This document shows positions 1 to 9,610 of a DNA stretch of 64,000 bases, one piece after another (position 1 is the first letter of the stretch; each line of letters opens with the position of its first letter). The DNA is from Rhizobium rosettiformans (GTDB lineage: Bacteria; Pseudomonadota; Alphaproteobacteria; Rhizobiales; Rhizobiaceae): positions 1,516,001 to 1,580,000 of the forward strand of contig NZ_CP032405.1 in NCBI RefSeq assembly GCF_016806065.1, in the 5' to 3' direction. The position numbers and the translations under genes were made by a program. A model generated the notes under the pieces. That model had not been told where the DNA came from, searched no databases, and was given only the letters and a program-made list of their open reading frames with translations.

Positions 1-32
1 AGGGCGGCCTTGCGCTCTGCAGTTATCGACAT
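1..32 (-). CDS. rpsO: 30S ribosomal protein S15, 5' end only (partial)
   Basis: The first ten codons read MSITAERKAA, the usual start of rhizobial S15; the gene leaves the window at base 1. S15 is a primary 16S rRNA-binding protein of the small subunit. The ATG sits at 30-32 on the minus strand, preceded by an AGAAAGGA ribosome-binding site. It lies downstream of truB, as in many proteobacteria, separated by a 151-base gap that contains an inverted repeat. Only the first codons can be judged, but the match plus the conserved position make the call firm. Confidence 0.9.
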   Translation of the reverse strand, partial: MSITAERKAA

Positions 33-128
33 CGTGAATCCTTTCTACAATAAGGAGAAACAGGTCGCCAAACGCCGGGATGTCGTCCAGCATTGGCCGT
101 GAATGCAGACACCCGAAGGTGCCAGCTG

Positions 129-176
129 CCGCCGCCTATACTCTATTCCCCGATGAAAGGAAAGAGCAGGCGGCGG
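129..176. other. Inverted repeat in the truB-rpsO gap
   Basis: Perfect 9-base arms (129-137 and 168-176) flank a partly complementary interior, giving a long imperfect hairpin. Neither strand has a T-run after the stem, so it is not a classic intrinsic terminator. Its place between truB and rpsO suggests an RNA-processing, stability or partial-termination element in the rpsO leader. Function is inferred only from position and symmetry. Confidence 0.45.
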
Positions 177-183
177 GAAGGCT

Positions 184-1113
184 TCAGGCGAAGACGCGCC
201 GCGGGTGAAACTCGCCGCCTGCGATCTCGCCGATGGCGATCAACTTGCCGCCGGCCAATGCGACGGCCTCAGGCTCTGCAACCGGTGCATCACGGCCGCG
301 CAGGATGATGGGATTGCCCATGCGAAGCCGATGCGCCTGGTCATCGGTGATCCTGAGTTGTGGCAAGGCGGACAGTGCTTCGGCCGTGTCACCGAGGAAG
401 GCGTCGAGAGCGGCCAGCCGCTCGTCCCGGTCCTCGATGGCTTCGAGCGCCACGAGCTCCGCGAGCGGCACCATCGTCTCCTCGGCAAACGGGGCCACGA
501 AGGTGCGGCGGAGCGAGGAGATATGGCCGTAGCAGCCGAGATCGCGACCGAAGTCGCGGGCCAGCGAGCGCACGTAAGTGCCTTTGCCGCATTCAACCTC
601 GAAATGCGCCTTGTCGCCTTCGCAGTTCAGGAGCGTCAGGCGGTGAACTTCGACTTCGCGAGAGGGAATCTCGACCGTCTCGCCATCGCGGGCGAGATCA
701 TAGGCGCGCTCGCCGGCAATCTTGATCGCCGAGAACTGCGGCGGGATCTGGCTGATGGTGCCGGTGTAGTTGGGCAGCAACGCCTCGATGTCACTCTTGG
801 CGGGGCGCTTGTCGGAGCTCTGCGTTACCTCGCCCTCAAGATCGTCCGTCGAGCGCTCCTCGCCCCAGGTCACCGTGAATTCGTAGATTTTGCGGCCGTC
901 CATGACATAAGGGACGGTCTTGGTCGCATCGCCGAGTGCAATCGGCAGCATGCCGGATGCGAGCGGATCGAGCGTGCCAGCATGACCGGCCTTCTGGGCG
1001 TTGAACAGCCACTTGATCTTGCCGACGGCCTCGGTCGAGCCGAAATCCACCGGCTTGTCGAGAATGAGCCAGCCCGAAATCGGGCGGCCCTTGGGCTTTC
1101 TTGGTTTGGACAT
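184..1113 (-). CDS. truB: tRNA pseudouridine(55) synthase TruB
   Basis: This 309-residue protein isomerises U55 to pseudouridine in the T-loop of tRNAs. The motif [12 protein letters not shown] is present near residues 43-54, and Asp49 within it is the expected catalytic aspartate. The C-terminal part has the PUA-like region found in longer TruB proteins ([14 protein letters not shown]). The gene follows rbfA by 10 bases in the rimP-nusA-infB-rbfA-truB-rpsO operon, so it is co-transcribed with translation factors. Length and context are normal for the family. Confidence 0.96.
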   Translation of the reverse strand: MSKPRKPKGRPISGWLILDKPVDFGSTEAVGKIKWLFNAQKAGHAGTLDPLASGMLPIALGDATKTVPYVMDGRKIYEFTVTWGEERSTDDLEGEVTQSSDKRPAKSDIEALLPNYTGTISQIPPQFSAIKIAGERAYDLARDGETVEIPSREVEVHRLTLLNCEGDKAHFEVECGKGTYVRSLARDFGRDLGCYGHISSLRRTFVAPFAEETMVPLAELVALEAIEDRDERLAALDAFLGDTAEALSALPQLRITDDQAHRLRMGNPIILRGRDAPVAEPEAVALAGGKLIAIGEIAGGEFHPRRVFA

Positions 1114-1123
1114 CTAGGTCTTC

Positions 1124-1528
1124 TCAGTCTTGATCTTCGTCGGAGCCGAGGTCGCGCTGGACCTCCGGCGAACGCAGCAGGGCATCGATCTTCTGGTAGT
1201 TGTCGAAGCTGGTGTCGTCGCGGAAACGGACTTCCGGCATGTATTTCAGCTGCCGCAGCTGGTTGCCCAGCCGGCCGCGAATGTATTTGGCGTGCTTGTT
1301 GAGGGCCGCAATGACCGTGTCATGGTCCTTGACGCCGAGCGGCGTGACATAAGCAGTCGCCATCTTCAGGTCCGGCGACATGCGGACTTCGGAGATCGAG
1401 ATGACGGTCTTTTCGATCACCTCGTCGCGGACTTCGCCGCGCTGCAGGACCTGGGTGATGGCGGCACGCACCTGCTCGCCGACGCGCAGCATGCGCTGCG
1501 AAGGTGCCGAAGAGGTTGGTTTTGTCAT
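1124..1528 (-). CDS. rbfA: 30S ribosome-binding factor A
   Basis: This 134-residue RbfA has a KH-like fold and assists late maturation of the 30S subunit and 16S rRNA 5' end. Recognisable features are the N-terminal [19 protein letters not shown] helix and the LGVKDHD and [15 protein letters not shown] segments. The ATG overlaps the stop of the upstream small membrane-protein gene (ATGA), and an AGGA site lies nine bases upstream inside that gene. Translation is therefore probably coupled to the inserted ORF rather than directly to infB, which is the odd point here. Confidence 0.95.
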   Translation of the reverse strand: MTKPTSSAPSQRMLRVGEQVRAAITQVLQRGEVRDEVIEKTVISISEVRMSPDLKMATAYVTPLGVKDHDTVIAALNKHAKYIRGRLGNQLRQLKYMPEVRFRDDTSFDNYQKIDALLRSPEVQRDLGSDEDQD

Positions 1529-1959
1529 GGTCTTCCTGACTTCATTTTATATTTAAGCACTGCGACAAGGGCGCCCATTGCCAGCGGCATCGCAAAGATG
1601 ATGGACATGATGGTCCCTGACCACGCCGTTCGGCAACCTTCGGCAATCATGGAAAGCATGATCGGGTCATCGGTGTCGTCCGAAAAACCCAGCATCACCA
1701 GTCCCAGCGAGAGCAGCGTTGTTGGCCAAACCAACCATCGCCAACCCTTCAGAATGCCGACCGACAGAACAAGGGCGATGATCAGTGACCAGCGCGTACT
1801 GTCGATGATTTCGTTTGCCACTGTGACAGCGCCGTCTGATGGATCCCATCCGGCCTTGTCGCAGATTTCCGCGAACGCATTCGTCGCATAAAGAAAACAG
1901 ACGATGGCGATGGCCACCGTCTGCTTGTTCGTATGACCGCCACAGGCAGTCAAGACCAT
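1525..1959 (-). CDS. Small membrane protein of unknown function inserted between infB and rbfA
   Basis: A 144-residue protein with no family I recognise. The first 30 residues form a hydrophobic segment ending in NAFAEIC, which could be a signal peptide. Three more hydrophobic stretches follow (about 56-70, 74-92 and 116-138), with an acidic DDTDD patch between the last two. The start was chosen because its ATG overlaps the infB stop (TAATG), and its stop overlaps the rbfA start (ATGA), so it is wedged exactly between two coupled genes. The DNA looks more AT-rich than its neighbours. infB and rbfA are normally adjacent, so this looks like a lineage-specific insertion. Inner-membrane location is inferred. 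Confidence 0.75.
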   Translation of the reverse strand: MVLTACGGHTNKQTVAIAIVCFLYATNAFAEICDKAGWDPSDGAVTVANEIIDSTRWSLIIALVLSVGILKGWRWLVWPTTLLSLGLVMLGFSDDTDDPIMLSMIAEGCRTAWSGTIMSIIFAMPLAMGALVAVLKYKMKSGRP

Positions 1960-4670
1960 TAGAGCGTACGCGTGATGTGTTCCACGCGGAAGCACTCGAT
2001 CGTGTCGCCAGCGCGGATGTCTTCGTAGTTCTCGAAGGCCATACCGCATTCCTGGCCCATCGGCACTTCGCCGACTTCGTCCTTGAAGCGCTTGAGCGTC
2101 TTGAGCTTGCCTTCGTGGATGACGACGTTGTCGCGCACGAGGCGGACGCCGGCTCCACGTTCGACCTTGCCTTCGACGACGCGGCAACCTGCGACCTTGC
2201 CGACCTTCGTGATGTTGAACACCTCGAGGATCTCGGCATTGCCGAGGAAGGTTTCGCGACGCTCCGGAGAGAGCAGACCCGACATCGCTGCCTTCACGTC
2301 ATCCACCAGATCGTAGATGATGTTGTAGTAGCGGATCTCGATGCCAGCACGCTCGGAAGCGGTACGGGCCTGCGCGTTGGCACGGACGTTGAAGCCGATG
2401 ATTGCCGCATTGGATGCCTCGGCGAGCGAGATATCCGATTCCGTGATGGCACCGGCGCCCGAATGCACGATGCGCGCCCGCACTTCGTCGGTACCGAGCT
2501 TGTCGAGAGCAGCAACGATCGCTTCGACGGAACCCTGCACGTCGGCCTTGATGACCAGCGGGAATTCCTTGAAGCCGGTGTTCTGCAGCTGGCTCATCAT
2601 CTGTTCCAGCGAACCGCGCTGACCCGACTGGCGGGCAACGGCCTTGTCGCGGGCCAGACGCTGACGATACTCGGAGATCTCGCGAGCGCGGCTTTCGTTT
2701 TCAACAACCGCAAAACGGTCGCCGGCAGCAGGCGTGCCCGAAAGGCCGAGGATCTCGACCGGCATGGCGGGACCAGCTTCCTTGACGTGCTCGCCCTGGT
2801 CGTTGACCAGCGCACGAACGCGGCCCCACTGGTCGCCGGCAACGATGATCTGGCCAGGCTTCAGCGTGCCCTTCTGGACGAGAACCGTCGCAACGGCACC
2901 ACGACCGCGGTCGAGCTGGGCTTCGATGACGGTACCTTCGGCAGTACGCTTCGGGTCGGCCTTCAGGTCGAGGATTTCGGCCTGCAGCAACACCGCTTCG
3001 AGCAGCTTGTCGAGGTTGAGCTTGTTCTTCGCCGAAACCTCGACGTCGAGCACTTCACCACCCATGGATTCCACGAAGACTTCGTGCTGCAGAAGCTGCT
3101 GGCGAACCTTGTCCGGATTTGCCTCGTGCTTGTCGATCTTGTTGATCGCCACGATGATCGGCACATTGGCCGCCTTGGCGTGGTTGATGGATTCGATCGT
3201 CTGCGGCATCACGCTGTCGTCGGCCGCAACCACCAGAATGGCAATGTCGGTCGCCTGGGCGCCACGGGCACGCATCGCGGTAAAGGCCGCGTGGCCGGGG
3301 GTGTCGATGAAGGTGATCTTCTGACCGTTCTGTTCGACCTGATAGGCGCCGATATGCTGGGTGATGCCACCGGCTTCGCCCGATACGACCGAGGTCTTGC
3401 GGATGGCGTCGAGCAGCGAGGTCTTGCCGTGGTCGACGTGACCCATGATCGTGACCACGGGCGGACGCGATACCAGCTCGCCCTCGTCGTCCTTGACGTT
3501 GAAGATACCTTCTTCGACGTCGGACTCCGAAACGCGCTTCACGGTGTGACCGAATTCGGTCGCGATGAGTTCTGCAAGGTCGGCATCGATGATGTCGCCC
3601 GGCTTCATCATCTGACCTTCCTTCATCAGGTACTTGATGACATCGACGGCGCGCTCGGACATGCGCTGCGACAGTTCCTGAATGGTGATGGTCTCAGGCA
3701 GAATAACCTCGCGCATGACCTTTTCACGGGTCTCCTGCATCTGGCTACGGCGGAACTTCTCCTGGCGGCGGCGCATGGAAGCCAGCGAACGGCCACGAGC
3801 GGTGCCGTCGTCGTCAACATTGGCGCTGGTCACCGTCAGCTTGCCACGACGACGGTCTTCCTCGACCTTCGGACGGGCAGGGACCTTGGCAGCCACGGGC
3901 ATGGCGACCTTGCCCCGACCGGGGATCGTCCGCGGGGATGCACGACCCTCGTCTTCGTCATTGGTCTTGCGTCCACGCACGAACCCGGGTGCGCCGGGTG
4001 CCGGAATGGCCGTACGGTTCACGACGACGGGCGCATCAGCCACTGGCGCCACAGCGGGCTCAGCGGCAGCTTCAGCTTCCGGCTGTGTCTCTGGCTGCGG
4101 CTCGGCGGCGCGACGTGCGGCCTCTTCTGCGGCCAGGCGTGCGGCTTCCTCGGCTTCGGCCTTGCGGCGAGCCTCGTCGATCACGCGCTGCTTGGCTTCC
4201 TCGACTTCACGAATCTGGGCTTCGGCAAGAGCGCGGCGACGCGCTTCCATCTCACCGGCCGACAGGTCGTGCAGAACGGCGCCGCGCGGACGTTCCGGCT
4301 GACGCTGCGGCTGCGAGGGCTGCTGGCGTTGCGGCTGCTGGGGGCGCTGTGGCTGCTGCGGGCGATGCTGCTGTGCCGGTGCCTGTGCCGGGCGTGCCGC
4401 TGCAACGGGTGCCGCAACCGGCGAAGGCGCCTGTGTCGGTGCCGGCGTCGGAGCTGCCGCGGCCGGTTCCGCACGAACAGGGGTGATCGGCGTAATCGGT
4501 GGCTTTTCGTCGAGCGGGCGGGTCGTGCGGCGCTTCACCGTTTCGACGACGACCGACTTCGTACGGCCGCGCCCCATGTCCTGGCGCACGGTACCCTGGC
4601 TCATCCCCGAGGGTTTCAGGGTGAGAGTCTTCTTCACGCCGATAGTCTTGTCGTCTTTGTTGTCGGTCAT
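1959..4670 (-). CDS. infB: Translation initiation factor IF-2
   Basis: This 903-residue GTPase delivers fMet-tRNA to the 30S subunit and promotes subunit joining. A long low-complexity N-terminal region (about 60-200, rich in Ala, Pro, Gln and Glu) precedes an IF2_N segment near 322-372. The GTPase domain shows GHVDHGKT (410-417), DTPGH (456-460) and NKID (510-513). Domains II to IV follow to the C-terminus ([13 protein letters not shown]). It lies 101 bases after the YlxR-L7Ae gene and overlaps the next small ORF by one base. Size fits alphaproteobacterial IF-2 with an extended N-terminus. Confidence 0.98.
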   Translation of the reverse strand: MTDNKDDKTIGVKKTLTLKPSGMSQGTVRQDMGRGRTKSVVVETVKRRTTRPLDEKPPITPITPVRAEPAAAAPTPAPTQAPSPVAAPVAAARPAQAPAQQHRPQQPQRPQQPQRQQPSQPQRQPERPRGAVLHDLSAGEMEARRRALAEAQIREVEEAKQRVIDEARRKAEAEEAARLAAEEAARRAAEPQPETQPEAEAAAEPAVAPVADAPVVVNRTAIPAPGAPGFVRGRKTNDEDEGRASPRTIPGRGKVAMPVAAKVPARPKVEEDRRRGKLTVTSANVDDDGTARGRSLASMRRRQEKFRRSQMQETREKVMREVILPETITIQELSQRMSERAVDVIKYLMKEGQMMKPGDIIDADLAELIATEFGHTVKRVSESDVEEGIFNVKDDEGELVSRPPVVTIMGHVDHGKTSLLDAIRKTSVVSGEAGGITQHIGAYQVEQNGQKITFIDTPGHAAFTAMRARGAQATDIAILVVAADDSVMPQTIESINHAKAANVPIIVAINKIDKHEANPDKVRQQLLQHEVFVESMGGEVLDVEVSAKNKLNLDKLLEAVLLQAEILDLKADPKRTAEGTVIEAQLDRGRGAVATVLVQKGTLKPGQIIVAGDQWGRVRALVNDQGEHVKEAGPAMPVEILGLSGTPAAGDRFAVVENESRAREISEYRQRLARDKAVARQSGQRGSLEQMMSQLQNTGFKEFPLVIKADVQGSVEAIVAALDKLGTDEVRARIVHSGAGAITESDISLAEASNAAIIGFNVRANAQARTASERAGIEIRYYNIIYDLVDDVKAAMSGLLSPERRETFLGNAEILEVFNITKVGKVAGCRVVEGKVERGAGVRLVRDNVVIHEGKLKTLKRFKDEVGEVPMGQECGMAFENYEDIRAGDTIECFRVEHITRTL

Positions 4671-4771
4671 TCCGTTCCCGTTCCTTCGAGCGGGGCCGGA
4701 TGCCGAGCATCAGGCCTCGCCGTTCACATACTGTCCTAAACCACGGAGGCCGACCTGTGCCGGTGACCGCG

Positions 4772-5452
4772 TCATTGTGATTTCGGGCCAGCGCCCGATA
4801 CCCGCGGCGTGCCGCGGTAGGTTTCGAGCAGAGTTGCGCGCTTCACTACACCTTCACCTGCCTGCCCTGCAAGCACGCAAGCATGGATAAACGCATTCTG
4901 GCCCATCTGCTCGTCCAATTCCGCCCCGGTGAGCAGGTGAAAGGCGGGAACTTCCGCCTCTGCCCCTGTTCCGAGGTGCCAGGCCTTTCGGGCCTGGTCG
5001 ATCTTTCTCACACCATCTGGCGCGGCATCCTGCGAATGGAAGACCGCGATGGCTTCTCCGCTGCGCACCGCCGCCTCGACCTTCGCCGCTCCGGTGATGA
5101 ACTGGCCGGCCTTGCGGGCCATATTCATCATCCCGATCAGCTGCGTGACCAGAAGCCGCTCGACCACGGACCCGAGTTCCGGATCCGCCTTTACATCCCG
5201 TTTCAGTGCCCGGGCAAAGAGCTTCTTCGCCACGGCCTTGTCGACGGCCTCGCGGCTGGGGCTGACCCAGCAGCCCCGGCCCGGAAGCGCCCGCTTCAGA
5301 TCAGGGACCACGGTCCCGTCGGGTGCCGCCACGAAACGCAGAAGCGTCTCGGGCGATCCGCTTTCGCGGGTGACGATGCACATGCGTCCGTTCACGTCGG
5401 AGAGGTCGAAGTCGTCTTCGGCCTCTGTCGCGTCGGGCGTCTGCGCGCCCAT
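4772..5452 (-). CDS. YlxR (DUF448)-L7Ae fusion RNA-binding protein
   Basis: A 226-residue protein between nusA and infB, the standard YlxR position. The N-terminal half carries YlxR features (RMCIVTRE and GRGCWVSPSREAVDKAVAKKLFARALK). The second half resembles the L7Ae/L30e fold (LVTQLIGMMNMARKAGQFITGAAKVEAA). Alphaproteobacteria commonly carry this two-domain form. It is thought to bind RNA and to influence transcription or RNase P, but its role is not settled. The ATG at 5452 overlaps the nusA stop (TGATG), with CAGG seven bases upstream; a GTG one codon earlier is the alternative start. Confidence 0.88.
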   Translation of the reverse strand: MGAQTPDATEAEDDFDLSDVNGRMCIVTRESGSPETLLRFVAAPDGTVVPDLKRALPGRGCWVSPSREAVDKAVAKKLFARALKRDVKADPELGSVVERLLVTQLIGMMNMARKAGQFITGAAKVEAAVRSGEAIAVFHSQDAAPDGVRKIDQARKAWHLGTGAEAEVPAFHLLTGAELDEQMGQNAFIHACVLAGQAGEGVVKRATLLETYRGTPRVSGAGPKSQ

Positions 5453-7071
5453 CACGTTGCCTGCTCGGCTTCTTCGCCTTCGAGTACGCCTTCAGCTTCG
5501 ACTTCGGCTTCGGCCGCGAGGTCTTCCTCGGTGATCCAGCCGGCTGAGAGGCGGGCCTGCACGATCATGGCTTCAGCTTCGGCGCGCGAGATGTCGAACT
5601 TCGAGAACAGGCCCTCGAACTTCTTGGTCTCGCCGTCCTTGCGTTCGCTCCAGCCGATCAGGTCGTCGGCAGCGCAGCCGGCGAAGTCCTCGACCGTCTT
5701 GATGCCGTCTTCGCCGAGCGCGACCATCATCTGCGAGGTCATGCCGTCGATCTGGCGCAGTTCGTCCGCAACGCCGAGTTCGCGGCGCTTCGCATCCATC
5801 TCGGCCTCGATCTTCTCGAGGTATTCGCGGGCGCGGGTCTGGATTTCTTGCGCGGTGTCTTCGTCGAAGCCATCGATCGACGCAATTTCGTCGAGCTCGA
5901 CATAGGCAACTTCTTCAACCGCAGCAAAACCTTCCGATGCCAGAACCTGGCCGACCATTTCATCAACGTCGAGCGCATCCATGAACAGGTTCGTACGCTC
6001 GTTGAATTCCTTCTGACGACGCTCGGATTCTTCCGCTTCCGTCATGATGTCGATGTCCCAGCCGGTCAGCTGCGATGCCAGGCGAACGTTCTGACCGCGA
6101 CGGCCGATGGCCAGCGACAGCTGCTCATCCGGAACCACGACTTCGATGCGCTCTGCATCTTCGTCGAGAACGACCTTGGCGACTTCAGCCGGCTGCAGGG
6201 CGTTGACGATGAAGGAGGCCGGATCCTGGCTCCACGGGATGATGTCGATCTTTTCACCCTGCAACTCGCCGACGACGGCCTGAACGCGCGAACCGCGCAT
6301 ACCGACGCAGGCGCCGACCGGATCGATCGAGCTATCGTTCGAAATCACGGCGATCTTGGCGCGCGAACCCGGGTCACGGGCAACCGACTTGATCTGGATG
6401 ATGCCGTCGTAGATCTCAGGAACTTCCATGGTGAAGAGCTTCACCATGAACTGCGGATGGGTACGCGACAGGAAGATCTGCGGGCCACGCTGCTCGCGAC
6501 GCACGTCGTAGACATAGGCGCGGACGCGGTCGCCGTAGCGGAAAGCTTCGCGCGGGATCATCTCGTCGCGACGGATAATGCCTTCGCCACGACCGAGGTC
6601 GACGATGACATTGCCGTATTCGACGCGCTTGACGGTGCCGTTGACGATCTCGCCGACGCGGTCCTTGAATTCGTCGAACTGGCGGTCACGCTCGGCTTCG
6701 CGAACCTTCTGCACAATGACCTGCTTGGCCGACTGGGCAGCGATACGACCGAAGTCCATCGGCGGCAGCGGATCGGCGATGAAGTCGCCGAGCTTGGCAT
6801 CGACGTTGCGGTCACGGGCCAGCTCAAGTGCGATCTGGGTCGCGTAGTCCTCGACCTTCTCGACCACTTCCAGAAGACGCTGCAGACGGATCTCGCCGGT
6901 CTTGGAGTTGATGTCGGCGCGGATGTTGGTCTCGCTGCCGTAGCGCGACCGAGCAGCCTTCTGAATCGCGTCGGCCATGGCGGCGAGCACGATTTCGCGG
7001 TCGATCACCTTTTCACGGGCGACGGCATCTGCGATCTGCAAGAGCTCAAGCCTGTTAGCACTGACTGCCAT
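5452..7071 (-). CDS. nusA: Transcription termination/antitermination protein NusA
   Basis: This 539-residue NusA binds RNA polymerase and nascent RNA to modulate pausing, termination and antitermination. It has the N-terminal polymerase-binding domain (1 to about 125), an S1 domain (EIVNGTVKRVEYGNVIVDLGRGEG, about 135-200) and two KH domains (around 230-345, including GACVGMRGSRVQAV and LAIGRRGQNVRLAS). The C-terminus has acidic helix-hairpin-helix repeats and ends in a Glu/Ala-rich tail. It lies 56 bases after rimP in the same operon. In other bacteria nusA operons are autoregulated, which makes the leader upstream of rimP worth attention. Confidence 0.98.
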   Translation of the reverse strand: MAVSANRLELLQIADAVAREKVIDREIVLAAMADAIQKAARSRYGSETNIRADINSKTGEIRLQRLLEVVEKVEDYATQIALELARDRNVDAKLGDFIADPLPPMDFGRIAAQSAKQVIVQKVREAERDRQFDEFKDRVGEIVNGTVKRVEYGNVIVDLGRGEGIIRRDEMIPREAFRYGDRVRAYVYDVRREQRGPQIFLSRTHPQFMVKLFTMEVPEIYDGIIQIKSVARDPGSRAKIAVISNDSSIDPVGACVGMRGSRVQAVVGELQGEKIDIIPWSQDPASFIVNALQPAEVAKVVLDEDAERIEVVVPDEQLSLAIGRRGQNVRLASQLTGWDIDIMTEAEESERRQKEFNERTNLFMDALDVDEMVGQVLASEGFAAVEEVAYVELDEIASIDGFDEDTAQEIQTRAREYLEKIEAEMDAKRRELGVADELRQIDGMTSQMMVALGEDGIKTVEDFAGCAADDLIGWSERKDGETKKFEGLFSKFDISRAEAEAMIVQARLSAGWITEEDLAAEAEVEAEGVLEGEEAEQAT

Positions 7072-7127
7072 TGTCTTAGGTCTCCGTCTTCACGCCCGGG
7101 CATCGGCCTCGGGCTATAGGTCAAACG

Positions 7128-7736
7128 TTATTCTTCGCTGTCGTCTTCGTCGTTCTGGTTCGCGGCCTGCGCCTTGGCGAGCTTGTCGGCTCGGAGCGCG
7201 TCACGGATCAGATCGTCCGTCAGAATGAGCTTTGCCTCGGCGAGGGTATTGAAGGGGATAACCACCTTCGGTTCTTCGCCATAGGCCACCTGATCGCGTT
7301 CCAGGGTAAAGCCGTCCTGGTTCACGTCGGTAATCTTGCCGCGGAAGCGCTTGCGGTTGTCGACGAGGATCGACGTCTCGCACTTCACGATATGGCCCTG
7401 CCAGCGGCTGAAATCCGACTTGCGAACCATCGGGCGATCGATGCCCGGCGACGACACTTCCAGATGATACGCCTTGTCCACCGGATCCTCGACGTCGAGA
7501 ACCGGGGAAACTGCCATCGATACGGCTTCGCAATCTTCGACGGTCATCGTGCCGTCGGTGCGTTCTGCCATGATCTGCAGTGTCATTCCGTTCTGGTTCA
7601 TCATACGCACGCGAACCAGCTTGAAATCCATCGCGACGAGCACGGGCTCGATAATCTCTGCGATACGACGGTCAAGGCCCGTCTCGATGATGATCCGTGC
7701 TTCGCCGAGTTCCGGCTTCGGCATGTCTTCGGACAA
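7128..7736 (-). CDS. rimP: Ribosome maturation factor RimP
   Basis: This 202-residue RimP is needed for 30S maturation and is the first gene of the nusA-infB operon. Family segments are visible: [35 protein letters not shown] and the SH3-like C-terminal domain starting at [13 protein letters not shown]. The chosen start is a TTG at 7736 because GGGAG lies seven bases upstream; the in-frame ATG four codons later has no site at a usable distance. A TTG start plus a structured 85-base leader suggests tuned expression of the operon. Confidence 0.93.
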   Translation of the reverse strand: MSEDMPKPELGEARIIIETGLDRRIAEIIEPVLVAMDFKLVRVRMMNQNGMTLQIMAERTDGTMTVEDCEAVSMAVSPVLDVEDPVDKAYHLEVSSPGIDRPMVRKSDFSRWQGHIVKCETSILVDNRKRFRGKITDVNQDGFTLERDQVAYGEEPKVVIPFNTLAEAKLILTDDLIRDALRADKLAKAQAANQNDEDDSEE

Positions 7737-7750
7737 TCGTTTTACTCCCG

Positions 7751-7795
7751 ATTGGCTGTGATCGCCAATAAAAAAGAGCGGGTCCTTCCGGGCCC
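7751..7795 (-). promoter_or_regulatory. Structured leader of the rimP operon, possible attenuator
   Basis: In the minus-strand leader, GGGCCC and GGACCC arms (7795-7790 and 7785-7780) enclose a GGAA tetraloop, with one A-C mismatch, and are followed by GCTC and six T residues, an intrinsic-terminator layout. A second perfect 6-base hairpin (ATTGGC/GCCAAT, 7769-7751) lies just before the ribosome-binding site. A terminator ahead of the first gene and behind the promoter fits transcription attenuation or NusA feedback. The regulatory role is inferred. Confidence 0.5.
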
Positions 7796-7828
7796 ACCCT
7801 TCATCTGTCGATCAAGAATTTGAAGCTC

Positions 7829-7857
7829 ATATAGCCGACCGCCCCGGCTTTTGCAAG
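7829..7857 (-). promoter_or_regulatory. Housekeeping sigma-70 promoter of the rimP-nusA-infB operon
   Basis: The minus strand reads CTTGCA, a 17-base spacer, then CTATAT, close to the alphaproteobacterial housekeeping consensus CTTGAC-N17-CTATAT. Transcription would start near 7821, giving a leader of about 85 bases before the rimP TTG codon. Confidence 0.75.
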
Positions 7858-7966
7858 CTTTTAGCCGAAGGGTGAAAACAAACTTGCCATCCATGCGTTG
7901 CGCAAGGCAAGGTTTGACCCGCCGCAGCTGTTTCCAAACATGGTTGTGGCCAGAGAAGTTCAAGAC

Positions 7967-9601
7967 ATGTCCACACACGAAAGCCGTTCCCCGCTCCTGC
8001 CGCTGCGCAACGAAGCCTATCGCCGGATCTGGCTTGCCAGCATCTCGTCCAATCTCGGCGGCCTGATCCAGGGCGTTGGTGCCGCTTGGATGATGGCCTC
8101 GATCTCGACCTCCGAAAACATGGTAGCGCTGGTCCAGGCCTCTAACACCGGCCCCATCATGCTGCTCTCCCTGATCGCCGGAGCCATCGCCGACAGCTTC
8201 GATCGACGCCGCGTCATGATCGCCGCCCAGCTCTTCATGATCGTGGTCTCGGCCCTTCTGACGCTGTTTGCCCTGCTTGATCTAATCACGCCCTGGGCAC
8301 TCCTCGCCTTCACTTTCCTCATCGGCTGTGGCACCGCGCTCAACAACCCGTCGTGGCAGGCTTCAGTCGGCGACATCGTACCGCGCGCCGATCTGCCGGC
8401 TGCTGTCTCGCTCAACAGCATGGGCTTCAACATCACCCGCAGTGTCGGCCCCGCGATCGGCGGCATGATCGTCGCCGCCGCCGGAGCGGCAGCCGCCTTC
8501 GCCGTCAACACGCTTTCCTACTTCGCCATCATCTATGCGCTTTTCCGCTGGCGACCCAATATCCCGAAAAACCCGCTTCCCCGCGAGCAGCTGGGCTCCG
8601 CGATTGGCGCCGGCCTGCGCTATGTCGCCATGTCACCCAATCTCGGCAAGGTGCTCTTCCGCGGCTTTGTCTTCGGCCTCACGGCAACGGCAATTCTCTC
8701 GCTGCTGCCGATCGTCGCCCGCGACCAGTTGGCCGGTGGCCCGCTCACCTTCGGCGGCCTGCTCGGCGCCTTCGGCCTCGGTGCCATCTTCGGTGCGCTC
8801 GCCAACCAGCGCGCCCGCGAACTCCTGTCGAGCGAGGATATCGTCCGCGCCGCCTTCGCCGGCTTTGCCGTTGCCGCTGGTGTCACGGGGATCAGCGCCT
8901 CGGTCTGGATCACGGCACTGGCGCTGATGGTGGCCGGCGCCTGCTGGGTCCTGGCGCTTTCCCTGTTCAACACCGTCGTCCAGCTCTCGGCTCCCCGCTG
9001 GGTCGTTGGCCGCGCGCTCTCGCTCTATCAGACCGCCACCTTCGGCGGCATGGCGACCGGCAGCTGGCTGTGGGGCAGTGTCGCCGAAAGCTACGGTTCC
9101 GGACACGCACTGGTGGCTTCAAGCCTGTTGATGATAGCAGGCGTCTTCATCGGCTTTTTCCTGCCCATGCCCGCATTCGCCACCCTCGATCTCGATCCGC
9201 TCAACCGTTTCAACGAGCCGTCCCTGAAGCTCGACATCCGCCCGCGCAGTGGCCCGATCGTCATTCATGTCGATTTCGAGATCGCCGACGAAGACGTTCC
9301 GGAATTCCTGAGGATCATGGTCGAGCGCCGCCGCATCCGCCTGCGCGACGGCGCACGCAACTGGACGCTGATGCGCGACCTGGAAAACCCTGACATCTGG
9401 ACGGAAACCTATCACGTGCCGACCTGGGTCGACTATGTTCGCCACAACCAGCGGCGCACCAAGGCCGATGCCGAAATCACCGATCGTCTGCTCGAACTGC
9501 ATCGCGGCGACAGGCCGCCCAAGGTCCACCGGATGATCGAACGTCAGGCAATCCCACCGGCTGACGACGTCTTCCACCAGTCGCACATCGATCACCACTA
9601 A
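7967..9601 (+). CDS. MFS-family exporter with a C-terminal soluble domain
   Basis: A 544-residue inner-membrane protein. The first 400 or so residues have the repeated hydrophobic segments of the EntS-like MFS_3 group, with the loop motif ADSFDRRRVM after helix 2 and NNPSWQASVGDIVPRADLPAAVSLNS in the fourth to fifth helix region. About 130 further residues (from the LDLDPLNRFNEP segment) form a soluble domain containing WTETYHVPTWVDYVRHNQR, seen in a common subgroup of bacterial MFS_3 proteins. Substrate is unknown; efflux of a small molecule is likely. The ATG at 7967 was chosen as the best-placed start, though the Shine-Dalgarno is weak; in-frame ATGs lie at 7940 and 7898. Confidence 0.85.
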   Translation: MSTHESRSPLLPLRNEAYRRIWLASISSNLGGLIQGVGAAWMMASISTSENMVALVQASNTGPIMLLSLIAGAIADSFDRRRVMIAAQLFMIVVSALLTLFALLDLITPWALLAFTFLIGCGTALNNPSWQASVGDIVPRADLPAAVSLNSMGFNITRSVGPAIGGMIVAAAGAAAAFAVNTLSYFAIIYALFRWRPNIPKNPLPREQLGSAIGAGLRYVAMSPNLGKVLFRGFVFGLTATAILSLLPIVARDQLAGGPLTFGGLLGAFGLGAIFGALANQRARELLSSEDIVRAAFAGFAVAAGVTGISASVWITALALMVAGACWVLALSLFNTVVQLSAPRWVVGRALSLYQTATFGGMATGSWLWGSVAESYGSGHALVASSLLMIAGVFIGFFLPMPAFATLDLDPLNRFNEPSLKLDIRPRSGPIVIHVDFEIADEDVPEFLRIMVERRRIRLRDGARNWTLMRDLENPDIWTETYHVPTWVDYVRHNQRRTKADAEITDRLLELHRGDRPPKVHRMIERQAIPPADDVFHQSHIDHH

Positions 9602-9610
9602 TGGCGGGTA

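Noticed and set aside
205..1302. 365-codon plus-strand frame opposite truB and rbfA
   Set aside because: Antisense to two certain genes and without ribosome-binding site or recognisable domain.
1839..4739. 966-codon open frame on the plus strand opposite infB
   Set aside because: It is antisense to a clear IF-2 gene. Long stop-free antisense frames are expected in GC-rich DNA, and the product has no domain pattern.
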